A DNA stretch of 64,000 bases from Jeotgalibacillus soli. GTDB lineage: Bacteria; Bacillota; Bacilli; Bacillales; Jeotgalibacillaceae. The stretch lies in NCBI RefSeq assembly GCF_000829435.1, contig NZ_JXRP01000018.1:310001-374000 (forward strand), read 5' to 3'. Numbering within the stretch: the first letter of the stretch is position 1; every line of letters begins with the position of its first letter. The notes below the pieces were generated by a model. The model did no database searches. It saw only the letters and a list, made by a program, of their open reading frames with translations, and was not told where the DNA came from. A program made the position numbers and the translations under genes. This document shows positions 36,630 to 46,958 of this stretch, in pieces.

Positions 36630-38282
36630 CTATTTTACTGCTTTTAATGCTTGTTCAGAAATATAGAAATTATCTCCATTGTAAACCGTGATCGCGTTTA
36701 TTTCTTTTTGTTGAGTCGACTTAGAAGTTTTCGTGATAACAATATTTTTATTTGCAGGAAGCTCCACTATTTGACGCCCTTTTTCTGCTACGAATACAGG
36801 GTTATTTGGATCGGTAACGTCAATGCGGGTTGAATATCCTTTTTTCTCAAAGGCTTCTTTTGCATTCATATAAAGTTTGTTTGTTAATTGTTCTAAATCA
36901 AAACCCATAAATTGTGCCATCTTTTTAGCAAGATCTGTATTTTCAACTAAACCTGTAGGTCTTGAAGGACCGTAAGAATACAAGAATACATCTTCTCCTG
37001 TATGGCCTCCCGTTGTAAAGCCAATATTCGCGCGGTCAGCCAGCATCTTTGTCATATCTGATCCTACGTTTTTAGAAGAATTAAGTTTTTCTAATTCTTC
37101 AGTCGTTAAATTATCAAGTCCGTAAAGAGCAGCAACTTCTTTTAGATTCGATTTCTCTGAATTTAGCTGACTTAGAGCACCTTCAACTGTCATTTTCGCT
37201 TTCTTTAATGGATCAATGTAAGCTGAAACTGGTGTTTCTGAGTATGTGGAGTCCGTGTTCATATTTCCCAGTGTAATGCCGCTGTTTCCATGGTCAGATA
37301 CAGCAATAACCATTGTGTTTCCATCTTCTTTGGCAAATTCAAGGGCTTCCTTCACGGCATCATCAAAAGCAAGAGTATCACTGATCATTCCGATTGTGTC
37401 GTTTCCATGGGCTGCCCAGTCAATTTTGCTTCCTTCAACAAATAAGAAGAAACCGTCTTTATCTTTATTCAATGTGTTAATGGCTTTTTTAGTCATTTCA
37501 GCCAAGGTAGGTTCACTTGGCTTCATTGTTTCTCGATCAAAATCATACGCAAGGGCACTTGGCGCAAAGCTTCCCCATATTTTACTCGATTTAGAGGCTA
37601 ATAGCTCGTCACGGCTTTCCACAATGTCATAGTTGTTTTCATCAAGCACTTCTAATAGATTTTCTCCGTCTTGTCTAGCATTTTTTGTCGTTCCTGGAGA
37701 AAGAGCTTCTTTTCCCCCGCCTAAAACGACATCAATACCCTGATAAACTTGCTGTTCTGCAATATCACCGTAATTGCTCCGGTGCGTCACATGAGCAGAA
37801 AAGCCTGCTGGCGTCGCATGCTGAATTTCAGATGTGGAGATAATGCCGGTTGCTTTTCCCAGCTGTTTCGCACCTTCTAATACGTTAGCAACTGGTTTGT
37901 AGGCATCTTCCGGATTAACCGGGTCGAGGCCTGGTGAATTAACGATAGAAGGTAGAACACCAACATATTTATCGTTTGATTTATTTCCAGTAGCAAGTGC
38001 TGTTGCTGCAGGTGCCGAATCGGTAATCGCAGATTCAGCAGAATATGTACGCATACCACCAGCCATCATTTCATCCATCGCCAGATTGTCTCCTTTATAC
38101 CATCTTGAAAGGGTGGTGGCACCTGCACTCGTTCCATCCATAACCATCATGATGACATTTGTTGGTTCTTTTTGCTTGTCTTTTGCTTGAACGTTTTCTT
38201 TTAATGAAGTAAGCCCTATTGATGAAATAACCAATGCCCCCGCTAATGATAACCCGGCTACTTTTTTACTCACTTTACTCAA
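36630..38282 (-). CDS. Secreted alkaline phosphatase
   Basis: A 550-residue protein from a TTG start 8 bases after GGAGGT; an ATG at 38297 lies on the ribosome binding site itself. It has a signal peptide (KKVAGLSLAGALVISSIGLTS, cleavage likely after VQA). Alkaline phosphatase motifs are MVMDGTSAGA (metal Asp), ITDSAPAATALATGNKS with the nucleophile Ser, FFLFVEGSKIDWAAHGND, AVSDHGNSG and TGGHTGEDV, which carry the remaining metal ligands. It releases phosphate from organic esters outside the cell. Pho control is likely but I could not identify a reliable PhoP box. Confidence 0.93.
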   Translation of the reverse strand: MSKVSKKVAGLSLAGALVISSIGLTSLKENVQAKDKQKEPTNVIMMVMDGTSAGATTLSRWYKGDNLAMDEMMAGGMRTYSAESAITDSAPAATALATGNKSNDKYVGVLPSIVNSPGLDPVNPEDAYKPVANVLEGAKQLGKATGIISTSEIQHATPAGFSAHVTHRSNYGDIAEQQVYQGIDVVLGGGKEALSPGTTKNARQDGENLLEVLDENNYDIVESRDELLASKSSKIWGSFAPSALAYDFDRETMKPSEPTLAEMTKKAINTLNKDKDGFFLFVEGSKIDWAAHGNDTIGMISDTLAFDDAVKEALEFAKEDGNTMVIAVSDHGNSGITLGNMNTDSTYSETPVSAYIDPLKKAKMTVEGALSQLNSEKSNLKEVAALYGLDNLTTEELEKLNSSKNVGSDMTKMLADRANIGFTTGGHTGEDVFLYSYGPSRPTGLVENTDLAKKMAQFMGFDLEQLTNKLYMNAKEAFEKKGYSTRIDVTDPNNPVFVAEKGRQIVELPANKNIVITKTSKSTQQKEINAITVYNGDNFYISEQALKAVK

Positions 38283-38297
38283 TGTACATACCTCCAT

Positions 38298-38892
38298 CAG
38301 ATCGCTATTATCTTACGTTTTTAATGATAAAGTAAGTATATTAAGAAATTGCTTTATTAAAGTAAAGAAAAAATTTTAGTCTTGTAAATAATTATAAATT
38401 TTTAATTTGATTCAAAAAATAGGGAAATATTTAACTTGAATATTGTTTCTATTATGAAATGGTTGTAATTGAATGGGATTAGTCATGCCCTCTTTTGCAA
38501 TTAAAGCAACTTGTACAATATTAATTTTTTGCGCAATTTAAATATGAATAGATAGAACGTAAATAAAAAAATCTAAATAATGGAAAATAACGTTACATTT
38601 TTGTCATATGTGTAATAGAGAATGAGATTTTATAACCGTGTCAATACTCATTTCCCTGAAATAATTAGTTTGATTATATGAACTTTTCCAATGAATAAAC
38701 GTATTTACTGATATGGAAAACAACGGAAATCCTATTGGCAACAATAGATTTCGTTGTTTTTTCTATGTAGCGAACATTAAAAGCTAGTAATCATTTAAAG
38801 TAATGATTTTTTCCAAATTTAACTATGAATATGACAAAAAACAGATGATAGGATGAAGTAGTCGAAAGAACAAAAAACAAGGGGGAAGAAAA
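38298..38892. other. Intergenic region between the phosphatase and CAP-protein genes
   Basis: About 600 very A+T-rich bases holding the divergent promoters and one strong hairpin terminator at 38714-38766. No protein gene was seen. Confidence 0.45.
38714..38766 (+). terminator. Orphan strong terminator
   Basis: AACAACGGAAATCCTATTG pairs with CAATAGATTTCGTTGTT around a GCAA loop, followed by TTTTTTCT. No upstream gene on this strand explains it, so a small RNA may end here. Confidence 0.65.
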
Positions 38893-39696
38893 ATGAACGT
38901 TAAATCATTTGTTATTTCCGGAGCATTAGCAGCATCATTATTGTTAGCACCTACAGCAACACAAGCATCTTCTGGAGCTGTTAATGTAAATCAAGACCTA
39001 AATAGTTTTAAAATAGAGCAGGCTGTAAAATCAGCTGCACAACAACAGCGCTTGCCTAAAGATTGTAATACTAATTGGGGAATGAAGACTCCAGCTCCTC
39101 AAGCAAATCAAGCTGTAAAACAACCTGCTGCTCCAGCTAAACAGCAGCCTGCAACAAAACAGTCTACTGCGACAAAGGCAGCTCAACCAGTTCAAGCTGT
39201 GAAACAACCAGCTTCACAAGCACAAGAGAAGCAAGCTGGGAACCAACAAAGCACACAAAAGTCAGCACCAGCTGCAGAAAACCAAAAACCCGCTAATCAA
39301 AGTGCACACAACAAAGCTGTTTCAGCTTTTGAACAAAAGGTAGTTGATCTGACAAATGCAGAACGTGCAAAACAAGGATTAAAGCCATTAACACTAGATG
39401 TAAGTCTAAGCAAGGTTGCGAAAGATAAATCTCTTGATATGAAACAAAAAAACTATTTTTCTCATACAAGCCCTACGTACGGATCACCGTTTGATATGAT
39501 GAAATCATATGGCATCAGCTACAAGACTGCTGGAGAAAATATTGCAATGGGTCAACGTTCACCTGAAGAAGTTGTAAAAGCATGGATGAACAGTGAAGGC
39601 CACCGAAAAAATATTATGAGTTCATCGTTTACACATATCGGTGTAGGACATGTTGAACAAGGCAACTATTGGACTCAAATGTTTATCGGAAAATAA
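38893..39696 (+). CDS. Secreted CAP-domain (SCP/YkwD-like) protein
   Basis: A 267-residue exported protein. The signal peptide is FVISGALAASLLLAPTATQA (residues about 6-25). A low-complexity Gln/Ala/Pro/Lys linker covers about 60-135. A C-terminal CAP domain begins VVDLTNAERAKQGLKPL and holds the conserved His in NYFSHTSP, Glu in GENIAMG and W..SEGHRKNIM. Such proteins (YkwD, YlbC) are found on Bacillus cells and spore coats; the catalytic role is unknown. The ribosome binding site is AAGGGGG. It is monocistronic. Confidence 0.92.
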   Translation: MNVKSFVISGALAASLLLAPTATQASSGAVNVNQDLNSFKIEQAVKSAAQQQRLPKDCNTNWGMKTPAPQANQAVKQPAAPAKQQPATKQSTATKAAQPVQAVKQPASQAQEKQAGNQQSTQKSAPAAENQKPANQSAHNKAVSAFEQKVVDLTNAERAKQGLKPLTLDVSLSKVAKDKSLDMKQKNYFSHTSPTYGSPFDMMKSYGISYKTAGENIAMGQRSPEEVVKAWMNSEGHRKNIMSSSFTHIGVGHVEQGNYWTQMFIGK

Positions 39697-39737
39697 GTGA
39701 AATAATTAAAGGCATTAATTAGTGCATCAGATCATGG

Positions 39738-39778
39738 AAAACCCCGATTTCAACTCCTGTTGAATTGGGGTTTTTTTA
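39738..39778 (+). terminator. Terminator of the CAP-protein gene
   Basis: AAACCCCGATTTCAA / TTGAATTGGGGTTT stem followed by a T-run. Confidence 0.88.
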
Positions 39779-40271
39779 GCTGAATGCATATTTCTTATTG
39801 GTCAGATGATCCTGAATATGTAACAGGATACGTTTCTTCAATTTATGATAAACTCACGGTTTCAGAATTAACAAAATAACAAATTTCAGTTCATAAAGGA
39901 GTGTTAAAATACAATAAAAATAAAAAAATCTTCAACTGATGTAGCTATAGCTGGAGTGTGGAGGGGCAGTTGAATATCTGGGTGTATCTTCCACTGCAGT
40001 TAGAATAATAGTTATCTTTCTACCTTCTACTATTCTTATTTATCTCATTCTTCCCTATACAGTGCCTGATAGCCCTCCTTCTTTGTACAGAAAACCCTTA
40101 ACAAAAAAATTTTTATAAATATGAAAGAGATCACTAGTGCTGCATTAAAGAAAATTAAATTTTAAAACAATCAAAATATTCAATAATTTTACTTCGTGTA
40201 TAAAAAAACTCCTTTATAACGGATAAGGTCAGGTGGTAACCCGTCCAAATTCCATAAAAAGGACACATCTC
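39779..40271 (+). other. Decayed interval before the IS4-type transposase
   Basis: About 490 bases with no intact gene. A short stretch at 39787-39880 reads SYWSDDPEYVTGYVSS before a stop and is reminiscent of the C-terminal part of 6-carboxyhexanoate-CoA ligase (BioW). This is too short to be sure. Confidence 0.3.
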
Positions 40272-41387
40272 ATGGACAAGATTACACGAAAAACTTCATT
40301 TGGACAATGGGTTTCACCAATAAATCTTCAATTATTTGATGAATTGGTGAAAATGATGAAATTAGATTTTTATACGAAAAAATTAACGACAGAGTCATTT
40401 CTAAAATTATTACTCTACGTACAGCTCGGAGAAGTTGAAAGTCTTAATACGCTGAGTGATTGTCGTTTCGATGACCAGCTTCAGAAAGGAATTGGCCTTG
40501 ATTCGATCAGTATTTCTCAGCTGTCACGGCATTTAAATGGGATGAATCCAGATCTATTTCAACGGCTTTTCCTTGATTTAGTCGCACAAATTCATGCCCA
40601 AACACGATACCAAAGCTTGTTATGCCGTTAAAAATCATTGAAATAAGCACATTGCAACTTAATTTGACCAATCATAAATGGGCTAAGTTCCGTAAAACAA
40701 AAGCGGGTGTAAACCTGCATTTGCGCCTTGTCTTTATGGAAAAGGGAGTATCTTACCCTGAAAAAGCTGTTATAATAACGGCAAAAGAACATAATTGTGG
40801 TCAGCTTGAAAATCATGGTGGATGATAAGGCGTACATGTATGTGCTTGACCGGGGTTACCTAGACTACGAGCGCTTTGACCGGATGACTGATGATGGCTA
40901 CTTTTTTCTTTCTAGACTACGTAAAAACGCAGTCATACGGGAAGTTTACGAATTTAAACTACCAGAAGATTCGGCTGTTTTATCGGATCAACTGATGTTA
41001 ATTGGGACCACTCAAAACCGTACTGAAAATTACTTTCGCCTTTTAAAAGTGATGGATTCAAAAGGAAATGAACTTCCTTTCATCACCAATCGTTTTGATT
41101 TGAGTGCCGAAGAAATATCTGAGGTGTATAAATCAAGATGGGCAATCGAATTGTTTTTCAAATGGATTAAGCAGCCTCTCAATATCAAAAAATTCTACGG
41201 TCAAAGTGAATGGGCGATTCAAAATCAAGTGATTATCGCATTCATTGTTTTTTGCCTCCATGTGCTCGTTCAAATGGAGGCAAAAAGCAAGCGCAAAACC
41301 TTACAAATTAGTTGTTATTTAAGGGCTGCTTTGTGGAAACCGGCACATATTTGGCTTCGAAAAATTGAAGGAAAAGCCATTCCTTAA
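40272..41387 (+). pseudogene. IS4-family transposase, frameshifted
   Basis: The reading MDKITRKTSFGQWVSPINLQ to AQTRYQSLLCR (N-terminal domain) is broken near 40620, continues in another frame through NHKWAKFRKTKAGVNLHLRL, breaks again near 40800, and resumes as VLDRGYLDYERFDRM to VYKSRWAIELFFKWIKQPL. The last part has the YREK-like region of IS4 transposases. Family members are about 370-380 residues in one frame. Two frameshifts make it inactive. Confidence 0.85.
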
Positions 41388-41397
41388 TAAACAAACT

Positions 41398-41532
41398 GTC
41401 GTCGTCGCATAGATCTAATTATAAATATAATCCAAATGGAGGGAGCCGCCATTATGGGGTATTTCCTTTTGTCTCTAGACAGAAAAGATAGTTAGACGGA
41501 AAATTCAGTCATTATTTATGCGACGCTAGTGG
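41398..41532. repeat. Inverted pair flanking about 120 bases after the IS4 remnant
   Basis: CGTCGCATA at 41402-41410 is repeated inverted as TATGCGACG at about 41516-41524. It may be an IS end or a small palindromic relic; no matching copy was found to the left of the transposase. Confidence 0.35.
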
Positions 41533-41701
41533 AAAGAGATATTATCAAAAAGGTATAAATTCCATATTAAAAAACAACAGTAAATTTTAACATAGCTTTT
41601 ACACTACTAGTTTTTAAGGATATTAATTTTTTCCTGATTGTTCACTTATTTCATTTTTTATTCACTCTGTAAATATTTTTACTTAAATAAGGAGGGCAAG
41701 G

Positions 41702-42136
41702 ATGAAGAAGTTTTTATACTTAATTTTTTTAATGCTTGTATTAACGGGGTGTAATATACTCACTGATAACAAGGAGTTATATTATACAGAAGTTATAATG
41801 GAATCTACTGACAAAGCTGTTCAGAAATTCATCAATGAAGTGAAAGAAAAGAACGGCATTTATCTTTATCAAGATGCAGGAGAACGATTGTTTGTTTTCT
41901 TGAATAACGTTTTAGTGGAACAAGGAAGTGAGGCTATTTTCTTTAGTGGCTTTGACATTAAAAATGAAAAGGATACAGTTAACATTTATTTCAATCAAGA
42001 AACTAAAAAGGATTATGTTAATAAGGACTTAAACAATCAAGTTTTATATGAAGTGAAATTAGATAAAGAATATGACTATATTAAACTTTTCAGCAATAAT
42101 GAAGAGACACATTTTTCTTTAGTAACAGGCGGGTAA
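41702..42136 (+). CDS. Putative lipoprotein, unknown
   Basis: A 144-residue protein behind AAGGAGGG. The signal FLYLIFLMLVLTGCN has a lipobox (LTGC) with lipidated Cys17. The mature part is beta-rich and charged (GIYLYQDAGERLFVFLNN, EAIFFSGFDIKNEKDTVNIYF). No family is recognised. It lies in an accessory patch between an IS remnant and a Pro/Glu-rich small gene. Low G+C supports recent acquisition. Confidence 0.75.
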   Translation: MKKFLYLIFLMLVLTGCNILTDNKELYYTEVIMESTDKAVQKFINEVKEKNGIYLYQDAGERLFVFLNNVLVEQGSEAIFFSGFDIKNEKDTVNIYFNQETKKDYVNKDLNNQVLYEVKLDKEYDYIKLFSNNEETHFSLVTGG

Positions 42137-42373
42137 TAAACCTTGGTGGAAATTAAAGACTTTATGGAACTAGGGGTCCGTTAACGCAAATTTAATTACG
42201 TTAGAAAAACTGTGTTGGTGTTTTTATTCATGGTGTACAAGAGGTTCAGGTAACGAATCGACTGATTAAGCAATATCTAATTGGTGTCTAGTAAATTGAC
42301 ACTCCAATTTATAAGCAATTACGATGACTAATCACGTGAAAAAGGGGAATACAGTTTAAAAGGAGTGATAAGG

Positions 42374-42559
42374 ATGGAACAAACTCATTTTACCTTAGAG
42401 ACTGAACAACCTGGTCCAAACGAAGTGCCTACTGAGGACCCGAAAGAAGTTCCGGGAGAAATTCCAAAGGAAGCCCCTTATGAACTGCCAAAGGAAGAAC
42501 CCTATCAGCCGCCGAAAGAAATCCCGAACATCCCGAGAGAAATCCCTAATGATAGATGA
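42374..42559 (+). CDS. Pro/Glu-rich repeat protein (61 aa)
   Basis: ATG 42374 follows AAAAGGAG by 9 bases. After MEQTHFTLETEQPGPNEVP the protein is an irregular repeat of the form (E/D)-P-K-E-(h)-P (PKEVPGEIPKEAPYELPKEE and on to IPREIPNDR). It is acidic, unstructured, without signal peptide or Cys. It is followed by a terminator. Similar short PKEIP-type proteins are known only as hypothetical in bacilli; a spore or cell-surface link is conceivable but unproven. Confidence 0.65.
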   Translation: MEQTHFTLETEQPGPNEVPTEDPKEVPGEIPKEAPYELPKEEPYQPPKEIPNIPREIPNDR

Positions 42560-42610
42560 TCAATCTGATTGAGGGAAACGAGGAAAATAATTATAGCTGG
42601 GAGTAATTAA

Positions 42611-42656
42611 AAAAGCAAGAACCTTTCGGGTAACAGTGAAAGGTTCTTGCTTTTTA
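42611..42656. terminator. Bidirectional terminator
   Basis: AAAAAGCAAGAACCTTTC / GAAAGGTTCTTGCTTTTT stem. It serves the Pro/Glu-rich gene and the convergent permease gene. Confidence 0.88.
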
Positions 42657-42694
42657 AGCTCATTATTACAAAAAGGGAACATGAAATTGAATAA

Positions 42695-44218
42695 TTAAGA
42701 AGCCGCTCTTTCTTTCCCTGTTATTAATTCACCTTCATTGGCAGTGCTTTTTGCATGTTTATATGCACAATATCCTAAAAACACGGATACGAGTATATAA
42801 GCGATGACAAAGTCCGGAGCCGAGTTTATAGCAAGTTTAGGCGCATGCATGAATCCGACAAAGGACAACAATGCACCAATTAATGAGAAAATACTCGCTT
42901 TTCTATACTGCTTATCAATGATATATACAGTTATGGCACCTAATATAATACCAGTAAACATGGCACCCTGACCAAGTGGAACAATACCTGCGGATATATT
43001 GGATACAACGTCGCCCGCTGCATTGTTAAAACGTGTCATCACATAGTTTGCTAAATACGGAAGCATCGCAAGGGCAACGGCAGGAAAGTATTTTGCATCA
43101 TTCGATTGAAATGCAGTAGCAACCATAGAAATACCAACAAATACTAAGATTGGAGCAACAGCAGCGAGAGGAATAATAGCTGAAAAGGCTGCGATCACTC
43201 CAGACATTGCAGCAAGTCCAAATACGATTGCATTTAAAATGCTATAACCTCGGCCGGCTCCCATCCATTTGGAACCTACTGTAGCAATATATACAGTCGT
43301 AGGGAATAATCCTCCAAAAACAGCGCCAAGCATCGTTCCTACACCATCCACAGCCTGAGATTCACGTACATCATATGAATCTCCAGCAGCTGCCATGGCG
43401 TCCACATTATTCATAGTTTCAATTGCATTATATAACGTAATAGGCAGAATGATTGCAAGTAAGCCAATTAAACTTCCGAACAAATAGTTCATTCCTTCAA
43501 ATGCAGCCAGGCTAGGTAAAATTGGATAAAACCCAACGTGTGTGAGACCTTCTGTAATTTGAGCAGGTGATTGATAGCCAAGTACAAAGGCTAAAATCGT
43601 CCCAATAAGCACGGCAAATAGAGAGGTAGGGATTTTAAATGGCATCGACATTTTCCCTACTACACCGACAATTATTATAATAAGAGAAACAAGGCCGACA
43701 ACTGGAACAGAAAACGTATTGAACAGCATTTCCCCAGCGATAAAAGTAAGGGCGACACCCGCAAGAGCTCCCAGCATGGCAGCGCGAGGAAGATGATTAC
43801 GAACCCAGTTACCGGATAAACTTACTAAAGCTTCAACCAAGCCGCTTAAAAATGCTGCCGCAACAGCAATTTTCCATGCGAGTTCATGGTCATTTGTTAA
43901 CGCTAAGGCAGGTGCGAGAACGCCGAATAAAAATACAAACATAACAGGTGTACTTATTCCATAAGAAAGAGCCGTTACATCTGTTCTTCCTTCTTTTTGG
44001 GCAAGGCGGTTTGCCATGTGGGCATAATATAAATTTCCAACCATTACAGCAACCGCAGCACCTGGAATCACTTTTCCAAAAACAATTTCTGCGGAGAATC
44101 CCATGCCCAGCATGGTAACAGCGATAATCACAAAATTCGCTAAGTTATTTTGAAATAGAGCAAAAAAGGCGTCTGTATCTTCTTTTTTATACCACGGATA
44201 ATGGACAGTTTTATTCAT
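42695..44218 (-). CDS. NCS2-family purine/pyrimidine permease
   Basis: A 507-residue membrane protein with about 12-14 hydrophobic segments and the NCS2 substrate-binding pattern: TDVTALSYGISTPVMFVFLFG, then VGTMLGAVFGGLFPTTVYIATVGSK. It is the second gene after xpt, under the guanine riboswitch, so its substrate is most probably xanthine, guanine or hypoxanthine. It is not a close match to the shorter PbuX that occupies this place in B. subtilis (about 440 residues). The 31-base gap to xpt and shared control support one operon. The ribosome binding site is GAGAGGAAAT. Confidence 0.88.
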   Translation of the reverse strand: MNKTVHYPWYKKEDTDAFFALFQNNLANFVIIAVTMLGMGFSAEIVFGKVIPGAAVAVMVGNLYYAHMANRLAQKEGRTDVTALSYGISTPVMFVFLFGVLAPALALTNDHELAWKIAVAAAFLSGLVEALVSLSGNWVRNHLPRAAMLGALAGVALTFIAGEMLFNTFSVPVVGLVSLIIIIVGVVGKMSMPFKIPTSLFAVLIGTILAFVLGYQSPAQITEGLTHVGFYPILPSLAAFEGMNYLFGSLIGLLAIILPITLYNAIETMNNVDAMAAAGDSYDVRESQAVDGVGTMLGAVFGGLFPTTVYIATVGSKWMGAGRGYSILNAIVFGLAAMSGVIAAFSAIIPLAAVAPILVFVGISMVATAFQSNDAKYFPAVALAMLPYLANYVMTRFNNAAGDVVSNISAGIVPLGQGAMFTGIILGAITVYIIDKQYRKASIFSLIGALLSFVGFMHAPKLAINSAPDFVIAYILVSVFLGYCAYKHAKSTANEGELITGKERAAS

Positions 44219-44249
44219 GTCGTTATTTCCTCTCGTATTTAAAAATTTT

Positions 44250-44962
<713 letters not shown>

Positions 44963-45033
44963 TAATTTAAATAAATAAAGACCATATTTCCCAATATAAC
45001 CTTTGGCTTTTTTGGAAACGATGCAAGATTATC

Positions 45034-45102
45034 ACTCATAGTCAAGTCATTTACGGTAACCTGGTAGAAACTTGTAGGCCATATCCCTACGATTATATGA
45101 GT
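45034..45102 (-). ncRNA. Guanine (purine) riboswitch aptamer
   Basis: The minus strand shows the class consensus in order: P1 ACTCAT, TATAATC, GGATATGG, GTTTCTACC, then CCGTAAATG and the 3' P1 ATGAGT. The specificity base in GACTATG is C (equivalent to C74), which selects guanine or hypoxanthine over adenine. The aptamer lies about 190 bases before xpt. Confidence 0.95.
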
Positions 45103-45352
45103 TTTCATTCGATTGTTTGTGTATGAGTGAGATTATAAAGGAAATCACGTGAAAATAAAACCTAAATATCCAAAAAACGAATCAATTTAATTTTTTAAAA
45201 TATTCTGTTCGTTTATGAGGGATCTTTATTTGGTTTACAAATTGAGAGATTAAAGAAAAAAACACCTATTTTGCTGCTGATTAATCCTTTTAAGATTTGA
45301 TTGAAGATCTGACTAATTTTGTATAATTCAGAGTGGAGGAAAAAGGTGTTTT

Positions 45353-45448
45353 ATGAAATCTATTAATTTATCAAGGCAGCAAAAAAGCAGAAGCAGGAAC
45401 CTTGTGAATGATCCCTGCTTCTGCTTTAAAGATGGAATAAAGGTCTAA
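45353..45448 (+). CDS. Possible 31-residue peptide overlapping a hairpin
   Basis: ATG 45353 follows GGAGGAAAAAGGTG, and TATAAT (45322-45327) with a TTGAAG or TTGATT upstream forms a plausible promoter. The peptide starts MKSINLSRQQKSRSRNLVND. A terminator hairpin lies inside the frame, so this may be a leader or small RNA and not a protein gene. Confidence 0.3.
   Translation: MKSINLSRQQKSRSRNLVNDPCFCFKDGIKV
45383..45427. terminator. Hairpin terminator
   Basis: AAAGCAGAAGCAGG / CCTGCTTCTGCTTT stem with a 17-base loop. A-rich on one side and T-poor on the other; it may serve the minus-strand gene at 45513. Confidence 0.6.
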
Positions 45449-45512
45449 GCATTGATAATAAAACATGTAAGCTATTAATTATTTTGCTTTTTGATGAAGT
45501 GATAGGGGTATT

Positions 45513-45884
45513 TTATTTAATACTAGATGTGCCTACTAATGATTCGGGTGTCATTTCGAGTAGTAAGAGACTTATTTTTGAATAACCAATACTTTTATGT
45601 TCAGAAAAAGTTTGTTTTAATACTTGGAAATCACGGTCATCTTTCAATTTTTGAACTTCCTTTTTAAACAAACGTAGAACAGAGCGGTATACAAATTTAG
45701 GGGTATTTGCTCCAGGATTTTCATTCATTATTAAACACCCAAGGTAATGGTATTTAAATTGAAGGGCACGGGTAAGATTAACCATATCCAACAGTTTATC
45801 AAAAAGGTTAGGATAGTCTTTTTTAAACTTTTCTAAGGCTTCTTCAGCTGCTTTTAACTCATTAAGACTTGATAAAGTTATCAT
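45513..45884 (-). CDS. Hypothetical protein (123 aa)
   Basis: The start has an AAAGGAGG site. The product is a mostly helical, soluble, Lys/Leu-rich protein (LKAAEEALEKFKKDYPNLFD, VLRLFKKEVQKLKDDRD, SKISLLLLEMTPESLVG). No motif or family is recognised. It lies 16 bases downstream of the thioesterase gene on the same strand and is probably co-transcribed with it. Confidence 0.65.
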   Translation of the reverse strand: MITLSSLNELKAAEEALEKFKKDYPNLFDKLLDMVNLTRALQFKYHYLGCLIMNENPGANTPKFVYRSVLRLFKKEVQKLKDDRDFQVLKQTFSEHKSIGYSKISLLLLEMTPESLVGTSSIK

Positions 45885-45899
45885 TGATGCTTCCTCCTT

Positions 45900-46418
45900 T
45901 TATTTGTCCCAAGGTTTATCCAATGAAATATTTTCAGCTAATTCTTTACTTTTCTGTCTTCTTAATTTACGCATTTCTGCTCTTTCTTTACCGGTTTTAT
46001 AAAGAAATTTTTCTTCTTCTGTTTGTGGAATGATACCGGGAACTTCAACTGGCCGTTTCTTTTCATCTAAGGCTACAAATGTCAGAAATGCCGTAGCGGC
46101 AATTCGGCGCACACCATTCATCATATCTTCTGCGATAACTTTACAAAAAATTTCCATAGAGCTCTTTCCAGTATATGTGACGAAGGATTCGACACAAACT
46201 GAGTCAGTTTGATGAATAGGGCATAAGAAATCGATATGATCCGTAGATGCAGTTACGCATTCCTTAACTCTAGAATGCCTGCGGGCTGATAAAGTTGCCG
46301 CGTCATCGAGCTTTTTCATCAAAACGCCGCCAAACAGCGTATTATAGTTATTTAAATCGCAGGATAATACTTGTGCTGTATTAACAATACGACTTTCATT
46401 TACTTTTTTCACATCCAT
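45900..46418 (-). CDS. Acyl-CoA thioesterase (hotdog fold, YkhA-like)
   Basis: A 172-residue protein from an ATG after AAAGGAAG; a longer frame to 46460 lacks a site. The hotdog thioesterase signature is seen in LNNYNTLFGGVLMKKLDDAATLSARRHSR, DHIDFLCPIHQTDSV and FLTFVALDEKKRPVEVPGI. It hydrolyses acyl-CoA esters, with broad substrate range in the YkhA/BACH group. An unknown helical protein follows in the same transcript. No link to the Mo-hydroxylase cluster 6 kb away is evident. Confidence 0.9.
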   Translation of the reverse strand: MDVKKVNESRIVNTAQVLSCDLNNYNTLFGGVLMKKLDDAATLSARRHSRVKECVTASTDHIDFLCPIHQTDSVCVESFVTYTGKSSMEIFCKVIAEDMMNGVRRIAATAFLTFVALDEKKRPVEVPGIIPQTEEEKFLYKTGKERAEMRKLRRQKSKELAENISLDKPWDK

Positions 46419-46757
46419 TTTTTGCTTCCTTTCATGTTTAGAATCAGGATATAAGATCAATTTTTTAATTAATTCAGTTTTTTTCCTGATGCAAGTGTAT
46501 GCCGCGCTGTACCGTAAGTAAAATGGTTATTTTTTATCTTTATCATAGCTTTTATCTATGGAAACGCTTCAACCTATGCCTTGTATACAGTATTTTTAAA
46601 AAATAAAGGCTGTTTTCTAAAGGATTGTTTTTTAAAAATATGGACATTTATTAATTTCCTATAATATGCTAAAAATTAATTATATATCCATTAGGATAGA
46701 TTTGTTTAAAGAAAATTAATCTATATATGTTAGATTATACAAATTCGGGGTGTGGTA

Positions 46758-46958
46758 ATGAGTAAAGATAAAGAAACTCCTGAAAGAAGAAGAGAAAGAT
46801 AAAAACAAGACGAATTGAAAAAAAGTCCAACTGAAAATATGAACGATGCGTTTAACAGGTAAGAAAATGGAAATCTTGTTAATTTAGCAGGTAGTTTAGG
46901 TTGGAAAGTCACTGAGGTACTTATACTTGTAATTATTATAGGTTTTGAATTTATTTAA
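46758..46958 (+). pseudogene. DUF6366-like small membrane protein, two stops
   Basis: One frame reads MSKDKETPERRRER, stop, KQDELKKSPTENMNDAFNR, stop, ENGNLVNLAGSLGWKVTEVL and a hydrophobic end. This is the pattern of the small Bacillus DUF6366 family (charged N-terminus, NGNLVDL..G..GWKGTG, one helix). Stops at 46800 and 46860 make it a pseudogene. Confidence 0.6.

Noticed and set aside
39787-39900. Possible BioW (6-carboxyhexanoate-CoA ligase) fragment
   Set aside because: Only SDDPEYVTGYVSS looks similar; the match is too short and no other biotin gene is near.
42374-42559. CRISPR-like or simple DNA repeat in the Pro/Glu-rich gene
   Set aside because: The repetition is in the protein; at DNA level units vary in length and sequence, with no spacers.
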